A stretch of DNA of 64,000 nt from Polaribacter cellanae. GTDB taxonomy: Bacteria; Bacteroidota; Bacteroidia; Flavobacteriales; Flavobacteriaceae. Below are positions 51,501 through 61,070 of this stretch, piece by piece. The DNA is taken from positions 1,850,001 through 1,914,000 of the forward strand of contig NZ_CP071869.1 in NCBI RefSeq assembly GCF_017569185.1, given 5' to 3'. The notes beneath the pieces are model-generated. The model was not told where the DNA came from and searched no databases. It was given only the letters and a program-made list of their open reading frames with translations. Each line of letters begins with the position of its first letter. The stretch's first letter is position 1. The position numbers and the translations under genes are program-made.

Positions 51501-52697
51501 TTGATTTTTTGTAAAAACACAAATACTGCTTTATTTTATAGTTCTATCGATAAAATTCCTACTAAAAATTGGGAGATTCTCGATTGCGAAAACAATGTGT
51601 ATTTTAATCGCGAGTTTTTAAAATCGATTGAGAAAAATCATCCAGAAATTACATTTTCTTATATTATTTTGGTGGATGATAATGCGTTTCCTATCGCACT
51701 TTCGTCAATTAAAATTGTTAATTTTTACATGAATTCTATTCAGAATAACTTTTATTTTTTAAAGAATTTAGGGAAAAAATTACGCATCTTAAAAGATAAC
51801 AAACCTTTACGGTTATTAATCTCTGGAAACACTTTTGTAAGTGGAGAACATGGTCTTTTTATCAAAAAAAATCAAAATAAACAAAAAGTAATTTTAGAAT
51901 TGGCAAAAGCTATTAATTATTTTGTAAGCTCTAATAAAGAATTAAAAAATAAGATTGATGCTTTTCTACTAAAAGACTTTGTAAACGAATCTTTGTTTAT
52001 TACAGATGAATTAACAACTGTGGGTTACAATCCGTTTTCTGTAGAGCCAAACATGTTATTAAATATTGATGAAAATTGGCAAAGTTTTGATGATTATTTA
52101 ATTGCCATAAAAACCAAGTTTCGAGTAAAAGCGAAAAAAGCATATGCACAAAGTGCCTCCATTACCATTAAAGAAATAACCTCTGCAAATATTGAAGAAA
52201 AACTGACTGAAATGACTGCTTTGTATAAAAAAGTAGCAACAAACTCTAACTTTAATTTGGGCGATTTTAATTTAGAAACGTATAAAGATTTCAAAGATAA
52301 ATTCGGCGAACAATATATTTTAAAAGCATATTATTTGCAGGATAAACTGGTTGGTTTCATGTCTGGAATTATAAACAATAATTCTTTAGATGCCCATTTT
52401 GTAGGTATTGATTATGGTTTGAATAGAAAATATGCAATATACCAAAGAATGTTATATTCTTACATAGAAATTGCCATCAATAAAAAATTAAAAACTATTA
52501 ATTTTGGAAGAACTGCAAGTGAGATAAAGAGTTCTGTGGGTGCAGTTCCACAAGATTTAACCATGTATTTTCGTCATAAAAAAAACATTACAAACAAAAT
52601 ATTAAAGTTATTTTTGCAGAGAATTCAACCTACACCATTTCAACAAAAATTTCCATTTAAAAAAAACAGCAATAAATGCAAACAAGTAAAGAATTAA
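51501..52697 (+). CDS. GNAT/FemAB-like acyltransferase (peptidoglycan-recognition-type, COG3146-like)
   Basis: 398 aa beginning with TTG (51501), there being no ATG in frame nearby. Features include IPTKNWEILDCENNVYFNREFLKSIEKNHPEI at the N-terminus and the C-terminal GNAT-like core ILKAYYLQDKLVGFMSGIIN, YQRMLYSYIEIAINKKLKTINFGRTASEIKS. It likely transfers acyl groups to an envelope or peptide substrate. The last 22 bp overlap the thioesterase gene. A 24-codon ORF (51440-51514) ending across the TTG in another frame may be a leader, or may mark a frameshift. Confidence 0.7.
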   Translation: MIFCKNTNTALFYSSIDKIPTKNWEILDCENNVYFNREFLKSIEKNHPEITFSYIILVDDNAFPIALSSIKIVNFYMNSIQNNFYFLKNLGKKLRILKDNKPLRLLISGNTFVSGEHGLFIKKNQNKQKVILELAKAINYFVSSNKELKNKIDAFLLKDFVNESLFITDELTTVGYNPFSVEPNMLLNIDENWQSFDDYLIAIKTKFRVKAKKAYAQSASITIKEITSANIEEKLTEMTALYKKVATNSNFNLGDFNLETYKDFKDKFGEQYILKAYYLQDKLVGFMSGIINNNSLDAHFVGIDYGLNRKYAIYQRMLYSYIEIAINKKLKTINFGRTASEIKSSVGAVPQDLTMYFRHKKNITNKILKLFLQRIQPTPFQQKFPFKKNSNKCKQVKN

Positions 52698-53539
52698 TAG
52701 ACCTTTTAGATTTAAAAGATTTAGGAGAAAATAATTTTAGCGGAGATAGTTATACGATTGGAAGTCCACATGTTTTTGGAGGGCAAGTTTTGGCACAAGC
52801 AGTAAATGCTGCTTACAGAACGATTCCAGAAAATCGATTTTTACATTCGCTACATTCCTATTTTTTAGAAGCTGGAGATTTAACAGTTCCTATAAATTAT
52901 CATGTGGCAGAAATGCGAAATGGAGGAAGTTTTTCAACAAGAAGAGTTACTGCAAGTCAGCATGATAAAACCATATTTATTATGGCTGCATCATTTCATA
53001 TTAAAGAGGATGGTTTTGAGCACCAAACAACATATAATTCCAAGATAAAACAGCCAGAAGAATTATTAAGTTGGGATGATATGTTAGCACAATTTGGCGA
53101 CTTTTTACCAAAATCTACCAAAGCTTTTTTAAGTGTAAAAAGACCTATAGAATTTAAACCTGTAAGAGTTCCAAATCCTATGGATCCAAAAGATTTACCA
53201 GCAAATGAGCATGTTTGGTTTCGTTTAAAAGGAGATCATAAAGATTTAAATATAAGAACTAAACAAGAAATTCTTACTTATATTTCTGATTATAATGTTT
53301 TAAATGCTGCTTTTAACCCAAATGCAAGCAAACATAATTTTGGAAACACGCAAACTGCAAGTTTAGACCATTCTATGTGGTTTTTTAGAGATTTCGCTTT
53401 TAAAGATTGGATGCTTTTTTCAGCAGAATCGCCAAATGCTTTTGGTGCAAGAGGTTTGGCAAAAGGAAATATTTTTACAAGAGATGGAAAATTAGTTGCT
53501 TCTTTTGCACAAGAAGGATTGATGAGACCGAAAAAGTAG
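52676..53539 (+). CDS. tesB: Acyl-CoA thioesterase II
   Basis: 287 aa with double hot-dog fold: SPHVFGGQVLAQAVNAAYRTIPENRFLHSLHSYFLEAGD at the N-terminus and SLDHSMWFFRDFAFKDWMLFSAESPNAFGARGLAKGNIFTRDGKLVASFAQEGL at the C-terminus (active-site Asp, Ser/Thr and Gln positions are conserved). Hydrolyses medium- and long-chain acyl-CoAs. Confidence 0.92.
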   Translation: MQTSKELIDLLDLKDLGENNFSGDSYTIGSPHVFGGQVLAQAVNAAYRTIPENRFLHSLHSYFLEAGDLTVPINYHVAEMRNGGSFSTRRVTASQHDKTIFIMAASFHIKEDGFEHQTTYNSKIKQPEELLSWDDMLAQFGDFLPKSTKAFLSVKRPIEFKPVRVPNPMDPKDLPANEHVWFRLKGDHKDLNIRTKQEILTYISDYNVLNAAFNPNASKHNFGNTQTASLDHSMWFFRDFAFKDWMLFSAESPNAFGARGLAKGNIFTRDGKLVASFAQEGLMRPKK

Positions 53540-53574
53540 GCAGTTTTACAGTCTTCAGTGGGCAGTCTCAGTGG

Positions 53575-53682
53575 GCAGTAGCAGTAGCAGTAGCAGTAGC
53601 AGTAGCAGTAGCAGTAGCAGTAGCAGTAGCAGTAGCAGTAGCAGTAGCAGTAGCAGTAGCAGTAGCAGTAGCAGTAGCAGTA
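53575..53682 (+). repeat. Hexanucleotide microsatellite, (GCAGTA)18
   Basis: Eighteen perfect copies of GCAGTA in tandem (108 bp) between tesB and the SdpI-like gene; degenerate CAGT-containing sequence lies just upstream. Such long, pure simple repeats are rare in bacteria and prone to slippage. The long open frames across it are repeat artefacts. Confidence 0.9.
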
Positions 53683-53727
53683 GCCAATTTCAAAAAAAAA
53701 ATGCACTTTTGCGACTTTGCGAGAAAA

Positions 53728-53762
53728 ACTTTGAAACTTTGAAACTTTGAAACTTTGAAACT
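53728..53762 (+). repeat. 8-bp tandem repeat, (ACTTTGAA)4
   Basis: Four perfect copies of ACTTTGAA followed by ACT, starting 45 bp after the hexamer array and 17 bp before the start of the SdpI-like gene. It sits where the promoter or leader of that gene should be, so copy number could tune expression. Confidence 0.85.
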
Positions 53763-53779
53763 AAAATTTTAAAAAAAAC

Positions 53780-54127
53780 ATGAATCCATTAACATACATT
53801 TTAACCACAAACGGTTTGCTATTTTTAATTAGTATTATTTTTTGGAAATTTCCACCGAAAAAAATCAATGCTATTTATGGTTATAGAACTGCAAAAGCAA
53901 TGCAAAACCAAAAGATTTGGAATTTTGCAAACAGTGTTTTTAATAAAAACTTATTAATCTATTCTGGAATTTCTCTTTTAGCTGGTTTGGTTTTCGCTAC
54001 CTATGCAACTAAAGCGCTTTCTTGGCAACCTATGGTTTTGGTGCTTTTATCTATCTTGGTAAGTATTATAAAAACCGAACGTGCTTTAAATGATAATTTT
54101 ACGGATGAAGGAAAATTTAAAAGCTAA
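53780..54127 (+). CDS. SdpI-like small membrane protein
   Basis: 115 aa with membrane segments at about 5-22, 59-77 and 83-99. The signature INAIYGYRTAKAMQNQKIWNFANS is that of the SdpI/YhfL-type family (SdpI immunity-like). Function in this organism unknown. The tandem repeats lie directly upstream. Confidence 0.8.
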   Translation: MNPLTYILTTNGLLFLISIIFWKFPPKKINAIYGYRTAKAMQNQKIWNFANSVFNKNLLIYSGISLLAGLVFATYATKALSWQPMVLVLLSILVSIIKTERALNDNFTDEGKFKS

Positions 54128-54134
54128 TCGTTTC

Positions 54135-56609
54135 TTAGAAACTCGCTACAAAAGAAAGAGATAAATTTCTACCTGGAGAAGCAACTCCAGAAGCAAACTC
54201 TATATAATGTTGGTCCAACAAATTATCTAACCTTGCTTGTACAGAAAAATTACTACTTACAATATAACTTCCATTTAAACCGAGAGTAACCCAACTTGGA
54301 GAACCAAAGTAAATTTCTTGTTCTGTAGTACCATTTTTATTTACAATTGGTGTTAAATCGTGGTTGTCTATCCCTTCTGTAATATTAAAATCTTCGATAT
54401 CTTTTTTAGCGTTGAAACGAATATTTGCTCCCAATTCTAACTTATCTGCATTGTAATTTACTTCAAACTGACCAAATAAAGGTGGAATTGAAGACATGGG
54501 CTCATTCGTATCATAGGTTCTACCTTTTGTATAAGTTACAAAGCCAGAAGTTTTCCAACGATTCGAAATTCTTCCTAAATAACTTGCTGTAACTCCTGTA
54601 ATATAAGCTGTTCCTTTATTTTGATTCGATACTGCATTTCCATCTTCTCCATCGAAACTTTGTTGTTTTTTTGCACCATCTGCATTGTAGATAAAGTCTC
54701 TTTGAATGTAATTATCTAACAAGGTATAAAATGCATTGGCTGCAAAACGAAATTTCCTATCATTAAAATATTTTAAAATTCCAACTTCTGCATTGTAGGC
54801 AAATTCTGGGGTTACTGTAATGTTTGGAACGGTTACATTTCCAGACTTTTCTCGAACTCGCCCCACATCATCGATATTTGGAGAGCGAAAACCAGAAGAT
54901 AAAACACTGTTTATTTGCCAATTTGTATTTGGTTTATACACATACCCTAAAGTTGCAGTTACTGCAGAATGGTTTGCATTAATATTGTTATCTGGAAGCT
55001 TAATAAAAGTCTCGTCAATCCATTTTGCATTTAAGTTGGTGTTTGTAAAACGAATTCCCGAATTTAAGGTAGATTTACTACTTACATCTTGCCTATAATC
55101 TACATAAACAGCAGAACTTACATAATTACTCCCTCCATCTGGATAACGAGATTGTACTTTAAAATCGTTCGAAAAACCATTAATTTCTCCATTTACAATG
55201 TTTAATTCTTTTCCGTAAGAATTGGATTTTACATCGTTATAAGTAAACTCGAAACCATAAGCAAGTGTTCTTTTCTTATCTGTTGTTAATGGCACAGAAA
55301 AGTCTCCATTTAAACTAAAAACATCTACACTTTCTTCTCTGTAAGAACGATTTAAACTCCCAAATTTACGTTGTATTCTGCTTTCTTTTAAATTTTGATA
55401 TGCCACAGTTATTGTTCCATTATCAATCCAATTTTTATTTGGCTCTAACAGTAGCTGAGAAGATAATAGTAATCTTTGTTGTGGTCCGTAATTCCATTCT
55501 GCAAACTTTAAAGTGTTATTTTTTAACTCTGTTAAGCGATCGAATCTTGGAATATCGGAAGTTGTAGAATATTGTAAATTTATTTTTAAATCGGTATTTT
55601 TAGAAAGTGGCACAAAGAATTTTTGTAACACATCTGTTTGGCTATACCCTGTATTTCGCAACAAATTTGGGTCGGAATTTTTGGTTGGACTCTCTTTGTA
55701 ATTTCCATTTACATTTTCGGAATAGAAAAACACTTTTCCCCAATCTTCAAAACCATGAGAACGTCTTTCTCCTGCTTTTAAATCGCCAAAATTACTGTAA
55801 GAAATACTTGTTAGAGAGGCCCATTTTCGTTTTCTAATTTCGGCAGTTATATTGGTTGTTATTTCGTTATTTACTGTTGAAAATCTTGAGAAAACCTGAC
55901 TGATAACTTCTTCGTCTTCCGACAGTTTTGGTGTTTTTGTATAATAATGTATTACACCTCCCAAAGCATCTGAACCATACAAAACAGACGAAGGCCCAAA
56001 GACAACTTCTGTTTTATCTAACATATTTGGTGTTACTGTAATGGAGTTTTGTAAGTGTCCTTTTCTATAAATGGCGTTGTTCATTCGAACGCCATCTACT
56101 ACTAATAAAACTCGGTTCGATTCCATTCCACGAATTACTGGGCTTCCTCCACCAAATTGCGATTTTTGTACTTTAATTCCAGGGATTGTGGCTAATAAAT
56201 CTGCAGCTGTTTGTGGCGAAACTCTTTGAATATCTCTGGTGGTTAACACTGCAATTTGCTCTGCAATTCTACTCGATTTTTCTGCTTTTTTAAATACGGA
56301 AAGTACAATTTCGTCTAATTGCTCGGATTGTTTTGTTAAATAAACAACGTAATTATTTTTTGCAATGGTATTTTTTTTAACTCTTAAAACTGCGTATGCA
56401 ATATGAGAAAAGTTAACAATTTCATCTTTTTTAAATTGAGAAAGATCTACCAAACCTTTATCGTTCGTAGTTATATTAATAGTTTGGTTGTCGTTAAAAA
56501 CACTAACATTTTTAACAATTTTTCCTGTTTTTTTATCTAAAATTTTTACGTTTTGTGAAAACGCATTTCCAACAACACAAAAAACAAATACAAAAATTAA
56601 ATTTCTCAT
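54135..56609 (-). CDS. TonB-dependent outer-membrane receptor (heme/siderophore-like)
   Basis: 824 aa. Signal peptide (MRNLIFVFVFCVVGNAFSQ), a carboxypeptidase-like beta domain (about 20-100), plug domain (about 115-225: TTRDIQRVSPQTAADLLATIPGIKV, VIRGMESNRVLLVVDGVRMNNAIYRKGHLQN, VVFGPSSVLYGSDALGG) and a beta-barrel ending in aromatic Phe (LSLSFVASF). The plug resembles hemin/hemoglobin and siderophore receptors, but the ligand is not certain. It lies next to recO, 1-bp overlap. Confidence 0.9.
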   Translation of the reverse strand: MRNLIFVFVFCVVGNAFSQNVKILDKKTGKIVKNVSVFNDNQTINITTNDKGLVDLSQFKKDEIVNFSHIAYAVLRVKKNTIAKNNYVVYLTKQSEQLDEIVLSVFKKAEKSSRIAEQIAVLTTRDIQRVSPQTAADLLATIPGIKVQKSQFGGGSPVIRGMESNRVLLVVDGVRMNNAIYRKGHLQNSITVTPNMLDKTEVVFGPSSVLYGSDALGGVIHYYTKTPKLSEDEEVISQVFSRFSTVNNEITTNITAEIRKRKWASLTSISYSNFGDLKAGERRSHGFEDWGKVFFYSENVNGNYKESPTKNSDPNLLRNTGYSQTDVLQKFFVPLSKNTDLKINLQYSTTSDIPRFDRLTELKNNTLKFAEWNYGPQQRLLLSSQLLLEPNKNWIDNGTITVAYQNLKESRIQRKFGSLNRSYREESVDVFSLNGDFSVPLTTDKKRTLAYGFEFTYNDVKSNSYGKELNIVNGEINGFSNDFKVQSRYPDGGSNYVSSAVYVDYRQDVSSKSTLNSGIRFTNTNLNAKWIDETFIKLPDNNINANHSAVTATLGYVYKPNTNWQINSVLSSGFRSPNIDDVGRVREKSGNVTVPNITVTPEFAYNAEVGILKYFNDRKFRFAANAFYTLLDNYIQRDFIYNADGAKKQQSFDGEDGNAVSNQNKGTAYITGVTASYLGRISNRWKTSGFVTYTKGRTYDTNEPMSSIPPLFGQFEVNYNADKLELGANIRFNAKKDIEDFNITEGIDNHDLTPIVNKNGTTEQEIYFGSPSWVTLGLNGSYIVSSNFSVQARLDNLLDQHYIEFASGVASPGRNLSLSFVASF

Positions 56610-57331
56610 TAACTAAAAACGGTTTCTAATACTTGTAACGATTTCGGTTTTCTAAAACCGTCCAAATGTAATTCAAAATATCTAATAATTATTTGTAGTA
56701 CCAATTGCCTTTCATTTTTACCAAAAGACACGTTTTCTATACCATCAAAATTTATGCCTAACAGCTTTTTAAATTGATAAAAATAGTTCCCAGAGATTAT
56801 ATTTTTTTCTGAAGTAGAATCCGTAAAATTTCCATCTAACAAATTAAAGCCCGTTTTTGTAGCTTCAGACAAGTCTGGATAAAATCCTAAATACCTTGTA
56901 AAATTCAGCAAAAACAACAAGTGAAAGTTCGCTATTTTCTCATGAACATCTAACCAAACAAAGGCTGTTTCTAAGTAGTTGTACAATGGTTCGTTTTTTT
57001 CTTCTTCTTGGATACTGTAAGACAAAACCTCCGATAAAAACAAAACGACAGATTGTTTTACAATATCTTTGTAAATAGATTTATACGGATTTAAAATTTG
57101 GACTTCCTTTATGGAATGAAGTGTGCTTTTAGAGCTATGATTCGCAACAATATTCAATTGCGTTAATGGTTGAAAATAGGCTATTTTTAAGCCACCTTTC
57201 TTGGCTTTTAAAACACCTCTAACTAAGTACGATTTTAAGCCACTTTCTGCTGTATAGCATTTTACGATTAAGCTTGTATCGCTATATTTTAACGTGCTTA
57301 AAACAATTGCTTTTGTGCTTACAACCGACAT
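56609..57331 (-). CDS. recO: DNA repair protein RecO
   Basis: 240 aa. OB-fold N-terminus (about 1-80: STKAIVLSTLKYSDTSLIVKCYTAESGLKSYLVRG) and helical C-terminus typical of RecO, which helps RecR load RecA on SSB-coated gaps. It overlaps porZ by one base (TAATG-like junction) and the TonB receptor by one base. Confidence 0.9.
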   Translation of the reverse strand: MSVVSTKAIVLSTLKYSDTSLIVKCYTAESGLKSYLVRGVLKAKKGGLKIAYFQPLTQLNIVANHSSKSTLHSIKEVQILNPYKSIYKDIVKQSVVLFLSEVLSYSIQEEEKNEPLYNYLETAFVWLDVHEKIANFHLLFLLNFTRYLGFYPDLSEATKTGFNLLDGNFTDSTSEKNIISGNYFYQFKKLLGINFDGIENVSFGKNERQLVLQIIIRYFELHLDGFRKPKSLQVLETVFS

Positions 57332-59664
57332 TAATTTACGATTGCAATTTTTGTTACTGAGGTTTCGGAGGCATCGTCGTTAGAAAGTAAAACAATATAA
57401 ATTCCTGAGGCTACTTTATTTCCTGCTAAGTTTTTCTTGTTCCAAACTACTTTTCCTCCTTGTAATTCTTGCCCCTCTACAACATTGGTTTCGTACACCA
57501 AATTTCCAGCGACATCTAAAATTTTAACATTGGTTCCTTTTGGAAGATGTGTTCCATTTCTACCATCTATTGTAATTGTTTCGTGATTTCGTAAAGCAGG
57601 GTTTGGGTATGCATATACCTCTCCTAAAGTTTCTCCAAAAGGTGCTACTTTACTATTGTAAGCAACAATTCCTTTTGCAGTTGCAAAGAATACTTTTCCA
57701 GTGGAATTATCGACCTTAATTTTTGCTATTCTGTTCGATGGTAAAGGAGAGTTTTTTTTACTTAAATTAGCTAAAGTGTTTTGTCCATTTGGGTTTGTAT
57801 ATAAAACACCTCCTCTATCCGTTCCAAACCATTTATTGTCTGCTCCATCTACAGCAATAGAATTTATGGTTTGATTGCCTAAAAGACGATCTCCAAAACC
57901 ATCTGAATTTGCATTTACAACAATTGGTTTTGCTTCTGGGTTTTTATCGTCAAAAACACCAGACGCATTGTTGTAAACTACCAAACCAGATTTTGTACCA
58001 ATCCAAACTCTATTACTTGCATCTACAGCTAATGTTCTTACATTTAAATCTGGTAAATTCCCCTCATTTGGACTGGTAGTTAGCGATTTCTTTCGGTCTC
58101 CATTTTCGTTATAAATATACAAACCATTTCTTCGAGTTCCAACCCAAAGACTATTGCTTTTATCTACAATTATTTCATTTAAACCAGGAGAAGAATTTGT
58201 TTGTACTGAACTTAAATCGATTCCTTTCCATTGTCCGTTTTTAGATAGTTTATGAATCTTTTTATCTACTTCGTAATTCGTTACCCAAAAGTTTCCTTGG
58301 TTGTCGAAAACAGCTCCATTTGTTCTAATATTTATAGATGGTAAAGAAATAACAATAGGTTCTAATGTGCTATTTAAATGATTGTAAATTGTAGTTAAAA
58401 CATCGTTTTCCACCACTAAAACACCTCCTGTTGGCGAGGAATTTATGTCGCTAGTAATTCCAGATGCACTAATAAAAACTTTATTTTCTTCTATTGGATC
58501 TATAGTCACAGAAACCAAATCTTTTGGTAAATTAGGTGTGTATTTTGTGTTGATCCAATTTTCTCCATTAAAATGGCTAAAACCTTGCCTCTTTTGTGTT
58601 GGAGTATAAGTTGCGGAATAACCTCCATAAACCACCCAAAGATTATTATTAAGTACATCAATCGAAAAAACATCGTTAGATAATGGTCCTTCTGGATGAA
58701 TTTCTACATAAGTTGTAGATTGATTTAAAGAACTTCCTAAAATTCCGAATTCTTTCGTCGCTAAAAAGGCAGTATTGTTTTCAAAAAAAGCGGTGTTTAA
58801 AGAGAAATTAAAATCTGTATTTGTTATAAAAGCAACTTCTTCTATTAACGATGTATTTAATACGACTGCTTCGTTTTTTAACGCAACAGTTACATGAGAA
58901 TTCGAAGCTTTTACATTTTTTACATCTTCATTAAAATTTCTAACTTCCGTTAAACTTGTAGCTCCTAGCTTTAATAAAGAAGAATTTTCTGTAACAAAAA
59001 CTTCAGCATTAAAAATTACAATCTCTTTAAAATTTCTGCCATTGAATTGTTTTGTCCATTTCGTAAAATCTATTAATGAAGTACTATTTGCATCTGCAGA
59101 AAAAATTCCTTCTTCTGTTACTGCATAAATAACATCATTTAGAATTGCTGTTTGATTTATTTTTACGGAGCTAGATCCTATTCCAATAAAATAAGTATCG
59201 CCAAATTCTAATTTTTCGATGTCGTAAACCACAATTGCAAAGGGTGTAGATAAGTATAATTTTTTATTATATTCCGAAATATGATTGATGCTTTTTTCTC
59301 CTGATTGATTAAAATTTATAATATCCGAAGATATTGTTATCGTGCCATCTTCATCTACAACCTCTACCAAACCATTTTCGTAACCTATTATTAATCTTTT
59401 ATATGCTTCGCTATAGTAAATAGAAGTGGTGGTTTCGCCAGACAAACCTTGTACAGAAGATAATTTATTTACTTCGCCAGAAACAGCATCGTAGGTAAAA
59501 ACGGCATTATCTGCCAACGCATAAATTGTATTGCCTACTTTCGTAAAGTCTTTTACATTGTTGTAAGAAAAGAAATCTTCCCAAGAATCGCTATAATCTG
59601 TTTGAGAATAAATGCTGATAATGGAAAAAAGTAAAATGTAAATTGAAAAACGTTTTTTCATCAA
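57331..59664 (-). CDS. porZ: T9SS protein PorZ (beta-propeller with C-terminal sorting domain)
   Basis: 777 aa. Signal peptide (MMKKRFSIYILLFSIISIYS), two-component-regulator-like beta-propeller repeats (many W-x-G/D-type blades such as VWIGTKSGLVVYNN and KWFGTDRGGVLYTN), and a C-terminal T9SS-type domain with GEVYAYPNPALRNHETITIDG and VASGIYIVLL. PorZ delivers anionic LPS in type IX secretion. It is in the order porZ-recO, characteristic of Bacteroidota. Confidence 0.92.
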   Translation of the reverse strand: MMKKRFSIYILLFSIISIYSQTDYSDSWEDFFSYNNVKDFTKVGNTIYALADNAVFTYDAVSGEVNKLSSVQGLSGETTTSIYYSEAYKRLIIGYENGLVEVVDEDGTITISSDIINFNQSGEKSINHISEYNKKLYLSTPFAIVVYDIEKLEFGDTYFIGIGSSSVKINQTAILNDVIYAVTEEGIFSADANSTSLIDFTKWTKQFNGRNFKEIVIFNAEVFVTENSSLLKLGATSLTEVRNFNEDVKNVKASNSHVTVALKNEAVVLNTSLIEEVAFITNTDFNFSLNTAFFENNTAFLATKEFGILGSSLNQSTTYVEIHPEGPLSNDVFSIDVLNNNLWVVYGGYSATYTPTQKRQGFSHFNGENWINTKYTPNLPKDLVSVTIDPIEENKVFISASGITSDINSSPTGGVLVVENDVLTTIYNHLNSTLEPIVISLPSINIRTNGAVFDNQGNFWVTNYEVDKKIHKLSKNGQWKGIDLSSVQTNSSPGLNEIIVDKSNSLWVGTRRNGLYIYNENGDRKKSLTTSPNEGNLPDLNVRTLAVDASNRVWIGTKSGLVVYNNASGVFDDKNPEAKPIVVNANSDGFGDRLLGNQTINSIAVDGADNKWFGTDRGGVLYTNPNGQNTLANLSKKNSPLPSNRIAKIKVDNSTGKVFFATAKGIVAYNSKVAPFGETLGEVYAYPNPALRNHETITIDGRNGTHLPKGTNVKILDVAGNLVYETNVVEGQELQGGKVVWNKKNLAGNKVASGIYIVLLSNDDASETSVTKIAIVN

Positions 59665-59751
59665 AATAAATTATATTTCAAAGATATTTAATTCTTGTTA
59701 CAATAACGATAAAAGAAATACATTCGTACAAATTAAAGAAAAGAAGAATAT

Positions 59752-60225
59752 ATGAACATAGAAATAGAGCGCAAATTTTTAGTAAAAAACGACAACTTTA
59801 AGCAAGAAAGTTACAGAAAAACCTATATAAAACAAGGGTATTTAAATTCTGATGAAAAAAGAGTGGTACGTGTTCGAATTACAGATACTGAAGCTTTTTT
59901 AACCATCAAAGGAAAATCGAACAAGAAAGGCACTACAAGATTCGAATGGGAAAAATCTATTGCTGTTTTAGATGCCGAACATTTATTGCTTTTAAGTGAA
60001 CCAACTTTAATAGAAAAAACTCGATTTTACGTTAAAAAAGGAAATAACACCTACGAAATTGATGAGTTTTTAGGAGATAATTTAGGTTTAATTGTAGCAG
60101 AAATAGAACTAAACTCCGAAGATGAAAAATTTGAAAAACCAACTTGGCTAGGAAAGGAAGTTACAGGAGATGCCAAATATTACAATTCTAAAATTAGCAA
60201 ACATCCTTTTAAAAATTGGACATAA
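59752..60225 (+). CDS. CYTH-domain protein (class IV-type adenylate cyclase/triphosphatase-like)
   Basis: 157 aa with the opening EIERKFLVKN and acidic/basic strands (RVVRVRITDTEAFLTIKGKSNKKGTTRFEWEKSI, YEIDEFLGDNLGLIVAEIELNSEDE) of the CYTH tunnel fold. These act on inorganic triphosphate or thiamine triphosphate, or make cAMP; the activity is unknown. Confidence 0.9.
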   Translation: MNIEIERKFLVKNDNFKQESYRKTYIKQGYLNSDEKRVVRVRITDTEAFLTIKGKSNKKGTTRFEWEKSIAVLDAEHLLLLSEPTLIEKTRFYVKKGNNTYEIDEFLGDNLGLIVAEIELNSEDEKFEKPTWLGKEVTGDAKYYNSKISKHPFKNWT

Positions 60226-60231
60226 AAAAAC

Positions 60232-60251
60232 CTCGAACAAAAGTTCGAGGA
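60232..60251 (+). terminator. Terminator between CYTH and hemolysin-III genes
   Basis: CCTCGAAC/GTTCGAGG around AAAA, six bases after the CYTH stop, in a stretch with A-run before and T-poor DNA after. It is likely bidirectional or plus-strand. Confidence 0.65.
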
Positions 60252-60431
60252 GATTTAATAAACCTACCCCCTAAATAAATTTATAAAGCCTAAAATCTTA
60301 ACTAAAGTTAAAGAAATAGTAAGCCTTACAAAAATAATTTTTTTTTCTAAATAAACAAGATAATTGTTAAATTTTTAATATTTATCATAAATTTTACCTA
60401 TAAATAAAGGTAATTATTATAAAAAAACACC

Positions 60432-61070
60432 TTACAAACAATATATTGCAAAAAAGTGACTTAAACTTCCTAACAATACAAAAACATGAAAAATTGCGTG
60501 GTTGTAGGGCAGTTTTCTTATCGAATATAAAATAGCACCAATACTGTAAAAAACGCCTCCGAGAATTAGTAGCTTTAACCCAAAAGGAGATAAGCTTTTA
60601 GACAATGGTTTTATAAAAAACAACACTTGCCAGCCCATTAATAAGTACATAGCAGTAGAAACAATATTAAATCTACCCGTAAAAAAAAGTTTTAAAATAA
60701 TTCCAATAAGTGCAAAAAGCCATACAAAAATAAACATATACCAACCTAAACTAGAGTTTAAACCCACCAAACAAAAAGGGGTATAGCTTCCTGCAATTAA
60801 AACGTAAATTGCTGCATGATCGAATATGTTTAGTTTTCTTCTTTTTTTAGGATTTTTTGCTGCATGATAAAAGGTAGAAGCTGTATATAAAACGATTAAA
60901 CTTAGTCCGTAAATTATAAAGCTCGTTGGTTTCCAAAAACCGTTATAATTTAATGCTTTTATCAATAAAAAATGAAATGCAATAATACTTAGAACAAAAC
61001 CAACAGCATGAGTAATAACATTTAAACGTTCTTCTTTTACAGAATATTCGTAGTTTAATTTCTCGCTCAT
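60432..61070 (-). CDS. Hemolysin III family (PAQR) membrane protein
   Basis: 212 aa with seven membrane helices and the family motifs ERLNVITHAVGFVLSII, ASTFYHAAKNPKKRRKLNIFDHAAIYVLIAGSYTPF and YNHAIFHVFVLLGSLSHFFAI (metal-binding His residues). Function in bacteria is poorly understood. It overlaps the acyltransferase gene by 4 bp. Confidence 0.9.
   Translation of the reverse strand: MSEKLNYEYSVKEERLNVITHAVGFVLSIIAFHFLLIKALNYNGFWKPTSFIIYGLSLIVLYTASTFYHAAKNPKKRRKLNIFDHAAIYVLIAGSYTPFCLVGLNSSLGWYMFIFVWLFALIGIILKLFFTGRFNIVSTAMYLLMGWQVLFFIKPLSKSLSPFGLKLLILGGVFYSIGAILYSIRKLPYNHAIFHVFVLLGSLSHFFAIYCL

Noticed and set aside
53575..53682. CRISPR array
   Set aside because: The unit is a perfect 6-bp tandem without spacers, and no cas genes are present.
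53290..53742. Long open frames coding for alternating Ala-Val or Cys-Tyr
   Set aside because: They arise from the six-base microsatellite, which has no stop codon in these frames.
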